In this document: one piece after another, positions 59,671-64,000 of the stretch | Layout: each line of letters opens with the position of its first letter | Numbering within the stretch: the first letter of the stretch is position 1 | DNA from: Diphasiastrum complanatum | Lineage: Eukaryota > Streptophyta > Lycopodiopsida > Lycopodiales > Lycopodiaceae | NCBI GenBank assembly: GCA_029204225.1 | Contig: CM055103.1 | Location: 39,042,095-39,106,094, forward strand | DNA length: 64,000 nt | Reading direction: 5' to 3' | The notes under the pieces: generated by a model | The model's input: only the letters and a program-made list of their open reading frames with translations | What the model was told of the DNA's origin: nothing | Database searches by the model: none | Translations under genes and position numbers: made by a program

Positions 59671-61984
59671 ATGCTGCATTTTGCAAAAACCTAAAATTAA
59701 GACTGTGATGCAAGATATTTTCAAAATTATAAGTTAATTTTGTTAAAATAGTATAAACATTAGTTGTAATCAATTTCTTATTATGAAAAATAACTGTTAA
59801 ATTAAGTGAATTTAAAATTTTAGAACATTATAATGTTTGATTTTTTTTTTTTAAATGCAAAATATAAGTGAATTCAACATTTTAGAACATTATAATGTTT
59901 GATTTTTTTAAATTACAATATATAATATCTTCATGTGATTTTAAAAGGCTCTTGCTAAGAATTTTATTTTATTATCTTGGCATGTAAAAAAAATGTTTCA
60001 AGTGCAAATTTCAAAAATATGTCTAAGTAATATGAATAATGAATAAGTTACTTAAAAAAATGATTCAAGTGCAAAATTAAAAATATTTGTCTAACTAACC
60101 AATTTGAATAAATAGTAAACTTAAACAACACAAAGACGTTTAAAAATAAACAACTTTAAAAAATAACCAACCTTAGTAAATATACTCATTCTTTTTTAAA
60201 AGATAACAGTATTCACTGTATATAAAATTGTGAGAAATATTTATACACTGTAGTCAAAAAATTTTGACCAAATCATTTGGATCAGGACTAGCAGCTCTTA
60301 CAAGATGGTGTGGGGGGTGTGGAGTGCGAAACAGATCTACAAGAGGTGTTTTGTATTTTGTGTTGTTGTGTTTTGGTGCAGATCGTTTGCAGGTCAGGAA
60401 TGCAGATGATAGAGTGTTACATTCTCTGTAGAGCTCAGAGGTATTCAAAGATGTAGAGATTATGGGCAAGAACTTGAGCGTGGGCAGTATTGTAGCAGTC
60501 GCAGATGTAAGATGTGTTGGTGCAAGCAGCAATGGATGCCAAAAGTTTACAGATCCCCTTCTTTAGAGAATCTGTTAACTGGTTTTGTTCTTCTTACTCT
60601 CTCTGGTTACAAATTATGCTGTATTATGTTTGTCACCAGTTCGTTTGGGCAGCTTCTTGAAGTTAACGTTCTTGTTTCATTGCCCAATCAGGCAGAATGG
60701 ACTGATCTAATCATTGTGGTATGTGTCATGCCTGTCATAGGCCTCTCTCTTGAACCATAATCACATGCTTTCAAACCAAACCATGCAGATCATGCATTCA
60801 ACCAAGAATCAGCATGTAGAGTGATTGAATAGCCATGAAATCCTACCTACTTGCTACAAAACAAAATGAACAGATCCTAACAATCTAAAACTAAGCTACC
60901 ATACATTCCACAAAACAAGAAACAAGAAACTAACTAAACTAGGCAGCATTTTGAAAGTCCAGGGATCAAGAAACACTCATTTCTTGATTCTTGGACAACC
61001 AAGAACAAGAACTGGAATGTCAAGAATATGCAAGATCTACACCACAAATCCAACCTATTTAGTTTAGTTGAATGCTGAAATATACATTAATCCATAAAGC
61101 AAGAAAACTAATCGACAATGCATAAAACAAGAAAGCTAGTCCTCTCTAAGATCCACAACCACACACAAAGGAGATGGAGGGGCAAGATCATTAAAGCATC
61201 ACTCAAGAAACAAGAATGTTCAAGGAGCTCAAGAATGCATCAAAACTCATGGAAGATATTTTCATTTTAGCATGGAGTAAATACAATTACAACAAGCTTC
61301 CTTCTATAAAGGGAGAGTCTCTTAAATAAGCAAGAGAGCTCCTTAGGTGGCATCCTAGTGGCATTTCCACATTACACAAATTACAAGTGGAATTATGCTC
61401 TCCACTAGAGGTCACCATCAAAAGGTGGCTCACTCTACTTTCTTTAAGAGAGGTCTACTTGCATTTATTACATTAGCCTAGAAATACTAGTTCCTACATT
61501 CTTTTGAGATTCACCATGAGGCTTACACAGTTTCTACTTGACAGTATTAACTAGTATTCCTCGGCTCTCATATCGGCTCTCAGTCTTCGTTCATCTCGTC
61601 TTCTCAGAGACCTCCTCGGTCTAAGGTGAGAGGTGCTCGTGGGTAGCTTTGTGTCCAAGTATCTTGGGGATTCGTCAAAATCAGCCAACAGCTACAAAAG
61701 TAGTTGACCCTTTGCCGGCAGCAATCTCTGTTGTCCAAAGAAAAAGCTCTGTGAGTTTCTGAGCCTCGTAGCTCTTTGTAAAATAAAACATGTGGTTCAT
61801 CATGTCAACTTTTTGAAGATTGGATGGATTTATTGGTGGACAAACTCTAATTTGGGCCATTGTGAAAAGATTTGAAAATCGACAGGCAACAACATTACTT
61901 TTGATAGAAGATGCAAACACAAAATTTAAAAAAAGAAGATGCAAACACGAAATCTAGAAAATATATTCCGCAAATCTTGTCTCG
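59671..61984. other. AT-rich spacer, no gene supported
   Basis: A near-duplicate TTTTAGAACATTATAATGTTTGATTTTTT pair occurs at about 59818 and 59880. A 9-bp-arm hairpin (ATCAAGAAA...TTTCTTGAT) is at about 60967-60990. Frames at 60254-60760 and 61681-61944 lack recognisable motifs. Confidence 0.4.
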
Positions 61985-62332
61985 ACCTATGCTGAAAATA
62001 GGTCAGGCTAAGGCCTATGCTCAGCATAGGTTGAGACAAGACTTATGCTGAGCATAAATCCCCGCTCGACCTATGCATAGGCCGAGCGAAGACTTATGCT
62101 CAACATAAGTCTTGTCTCGACCTATGCTTAGCGGGGACTTATGCTCAGCATAAGTCATCTTGCAAGGACTTATGTTGAGCATAAGTCCCCGCTCGACCTA
62201 TGCTCATAGCAAGGACTTATGCTTAGCATAAGTCCTCGATCAACCGATGCTAAGCATAGATCGAGACAAGACCTATGCTCATCATAGGTTGAGTGTCGAC
62301 CTATGCTCAACACACCTATGCTTGGCATAGGT
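61985..62332. repeat. Array of short odd-length palindromes (ACYTATGCT-N-AGCATARGT)
   Basis: About 14 sites in 348 bases: 61985, 62014, 62041, 62069 (even palindrome CCTATGCATAGG), 62092, 62120 (half), 62137, 62168, 62196 (half-like), 62215, 62243, 62271, 62299 (half) and 62314. Perfect 9+1+9 palindromes are at 62137-62155 and 62215-62233 (ACTTATGCTYAGCATAAGT). ACTTATGC-type and ACCTATGC-type sites often alternate; spacers (GAGACAAG, CCCCGCTCG and complements) are themselves partly inverted. Outliers lie at 62430-62447, 63194-63206 and 63211-63225. Not a CRISPR: spacing is irregular, spacers are not unique and the host is a eukaryote. Confidence 0.93.
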
Positions 62333-63419
62333 TTACCAATGAATAGTTAAAAAAGAAATAAACGAGAAATAAAAATTCATGACAAACATTCATTACCTCA
62401 TAGCAAGGAGGCAAAATGGACTTCCTTCAATCTATGCTAAGCATAGAAGATGGTCAGCGTGTATGCTAAGATCAACGAAAAACAAGAGCTCCAGAGTGCA
62501 ATTCGAGAAAACAAACAGGCAAAGGTGACTTATGCCGGGGGAAATGCCCTTAAATATATTTTATGAAATGTGGGTAGGTGTCGTGCTGAGGGCAAAGGTG
62601 ACTTATGCTGGGCCAAACACCCTTAAATTTTTTTACGGGCTATGGGTTGATGTCATGTTGAGTATTTGTTTTAGACCATAGTAGGCTAAGTATTTGGTTT
62701 AGACCCTAGTAGTCCGTTGGAACCATGAGTCCTGCAAACCATAACTTCATAACAAAATAAAATGAGTCAAACATTTTTAGAGTGGCCAGAGAAATTTGAG
62801 TGTCAAATCAATATTTACGACTGGATATTGTCTCAGTATTTTGCGAAGCCTCGTTTGCTAAATTTCCAAGAACAAAAATCTTAAATTGCTAAGACCACAT
62901 AGAAGTCTTTGAGTTCGAAGACATAAATAAGGACGCAACCAATGTCGTTGCTGGCCAAGCTGACTATTGAACCTCATATTATTAAGCTATGTAAATTTGT
63001 TTTCTAACCCTACCTTGATTGTGACCTCGACCCTACATCTCTGAGACTACTTAAGAAAGTGTTACTAGAACTGAACTCATTGTCTACTCTTGCCTTGAAA
63101 TATTTGATTTTGCTCTGATATTTTTGGTCCTATGTTTTCTATGCATTTTGGCATACATCCAATCTGTAGAACCCATGGCCAGCATTGCTTCCCATGCCAA
63201 GCATAGCTTCCTATGCTCAGCATAGAATTAAATTTAAAATTATTTGTTTGTTTCTTGTTGCTTTGTTTTGGCATGTAACATTTCAATTATCTTGCATCTC
63301 TTGGGTGTGAACTAGTATCTGACTATTTTTCAAATGGAAAGCTCATTCTCTTTAATCCTTCCCACTCCGACTTACTTTGATGTAGTTTAGTTCTTCGTCT
63401 GACATTAAGGCTACAACTG
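62333..63419. other. Spacer between palindrome array and possible gene
   Basis: Holds three scattered palindrome sites (62430, 63194, 63211) and two copies of a GACTTATGCYGGG...AAAYRCCCTTAAAT block about 80 bases apart (62529 and 62611). No gene supported. Confidence 0.4.
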
Positions 63420-63934
63420 TGTACCATGAAATGACTCCAGGTTCAATTCAAACCGGTGAATTTTGTACTAGTTCTTCATCTTTGTGTATTCCCAAACAAT
63501 GTACTATTCTCCCTCGGGTGACAATTGCAGTGGTTCAGAAAAAAGCAAGCACTCAGTTACTTATTCAAGTCGGTCTACAATCCCACGTCAAGGAACACGT
63601 TCTTTAAATAGGGCAAGACAGACATGACGAACCATTAGATCCAATGTTGTGATATCAAAAAGATCAATATTTTATAATGTAGAAGATATTTCTGAAAGCG
63701 CAGAGGCTTCTGGTGAAAATCAAGGAGAGGATGAAGATGAGAGATACGAGAAGCACATGTACAAGGTACAACTTCAATATTACCAGAGTCGTTAGGTGCT
63801 AATGTACCAAGTTTCTCTTACAGAGCAAAATCCAAGGGCAAAGACAAGTTTCGAAGGGATTTACAAGCAATTCATGAATTGATGGGATGTGAAAATCAAC
63901 CTCGAGAAATTCGTAAAGTCAAAAGTTAAGCTTT
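63420..63934 (+). other. Possible exons of an unknown gene running off the right edge
   Basis: A frame at about 63590-63763 reads RSNVVISKRSIFYNVEDISE then SAEASGENQGEDEDERYEKH and meets a donor AAG|GTACAAC; upstream it has one TGA (63629-63631) where CGA is plausible. After an acceptor (CTCTTACAG, 63821) the sequence reads SKGKDKFRRDLQAIHELMGC then ENQPREIRKVKS to a TAA in a shifted frame. Acidic then basic, disordered-looking; family not recognised. It could be a real 5' region or another pseudogene. Confidence 0.3.
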
Positions 63935-64000
63935 GCTGAAATTAGGCAAATTCGAACAAAGTTTTTTCCAAGGACAAAAAATGATCAAAATTATTATCTT

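Noticed and set aside
61985-62332. CRISPR-like array
   Set aside because: Spacing is irregular, repeats are self-palindromic over their full length, spacers are shared or inverted, and the DNA is from a plant.

Overview
The window looks like nuclear DNA from a land plant, most likely a non-seed vascular plant (fern or lycophyte). Three things point that way: the 3' end of a plant-specific DUF641 (GIL1/IRKI-like) gene, an intron-containing microbial-type terpene synthase-like gene (MTPSL, a family known from non-seed land plants), and a dense background of Ty1/copia and Ty3/gypsy remnants, long CT/AG/CA/TA microsatellites and AT-rich spacer. The lineage is an inference; the plant assignment is strong.

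Layout. 1-1218: 3' part of a DUF641 gene. 1.9-3.5 kb: two copia fragments in opposite orientation. 5.7-7.5 kb: decayed intron-containing gene (copy 1) for a bacterial-type DNA amino-methyltransferase-like protein. 9.4-9.8 kb: copia RNase H fragment. 12-13 kb: unrecognised coding-like remnants. 15.1-16.1 kb (minus): intact-looking two-exon gene for an unknown coiled-coil protein with a Cys/His cluster. 16.1-18.7 kb: copia fragments and an LTR-like repeat. 19.3-21.8 kb: methyltransferase-like copy 2, with a palindromic minisatellite filling one intron. 22.4-27.6 kb: LTR-like repeat, CT repeat, a degenerate 60-nt repeat and an 800-bp foldback. 27.9-29.4 kb: copia gag-protease with a long open frame. 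31.1 kb: scrap of an ER-type Ca2+-ATPase gene. 32-39 kb: microsatellites and duplicated spacer. 39.3-40.8 kb (minus): unknown broken ORF, with a field of TCGGATG motifs upstream. 41.8-45.0 kb (minus): gypsy gag-protease-RT remnant. 46.1-48.1 kb (plus): deleted chromodomain gypsy with polypurine tract and 3' LTR. 52.4-57.0 kb: four-exon MTPSL gene whose 3.2-kb first intron holds a copia remnant. 58-59.7 kb: minisatellite split by a copia LTR with a primer-binding site. 62.0-62.3 kb: array of about 14 short palindromes sharing its core with the intron minisatellite of methyltransferase copy 2. 63.4-63.9 kb: possible exons of an unknown gene.

Functionally, only the DUF641 gene (partial), the minus-strand gene at 15-16 kb and the MTPSL gene look potentially functional. 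The most unusual content is the pair of methyltransferase-like relics and the palindrome family linking copy 2 with the 62-kb array. No operon-like organisation, tRNA, rRNA or CRISPR was seen.
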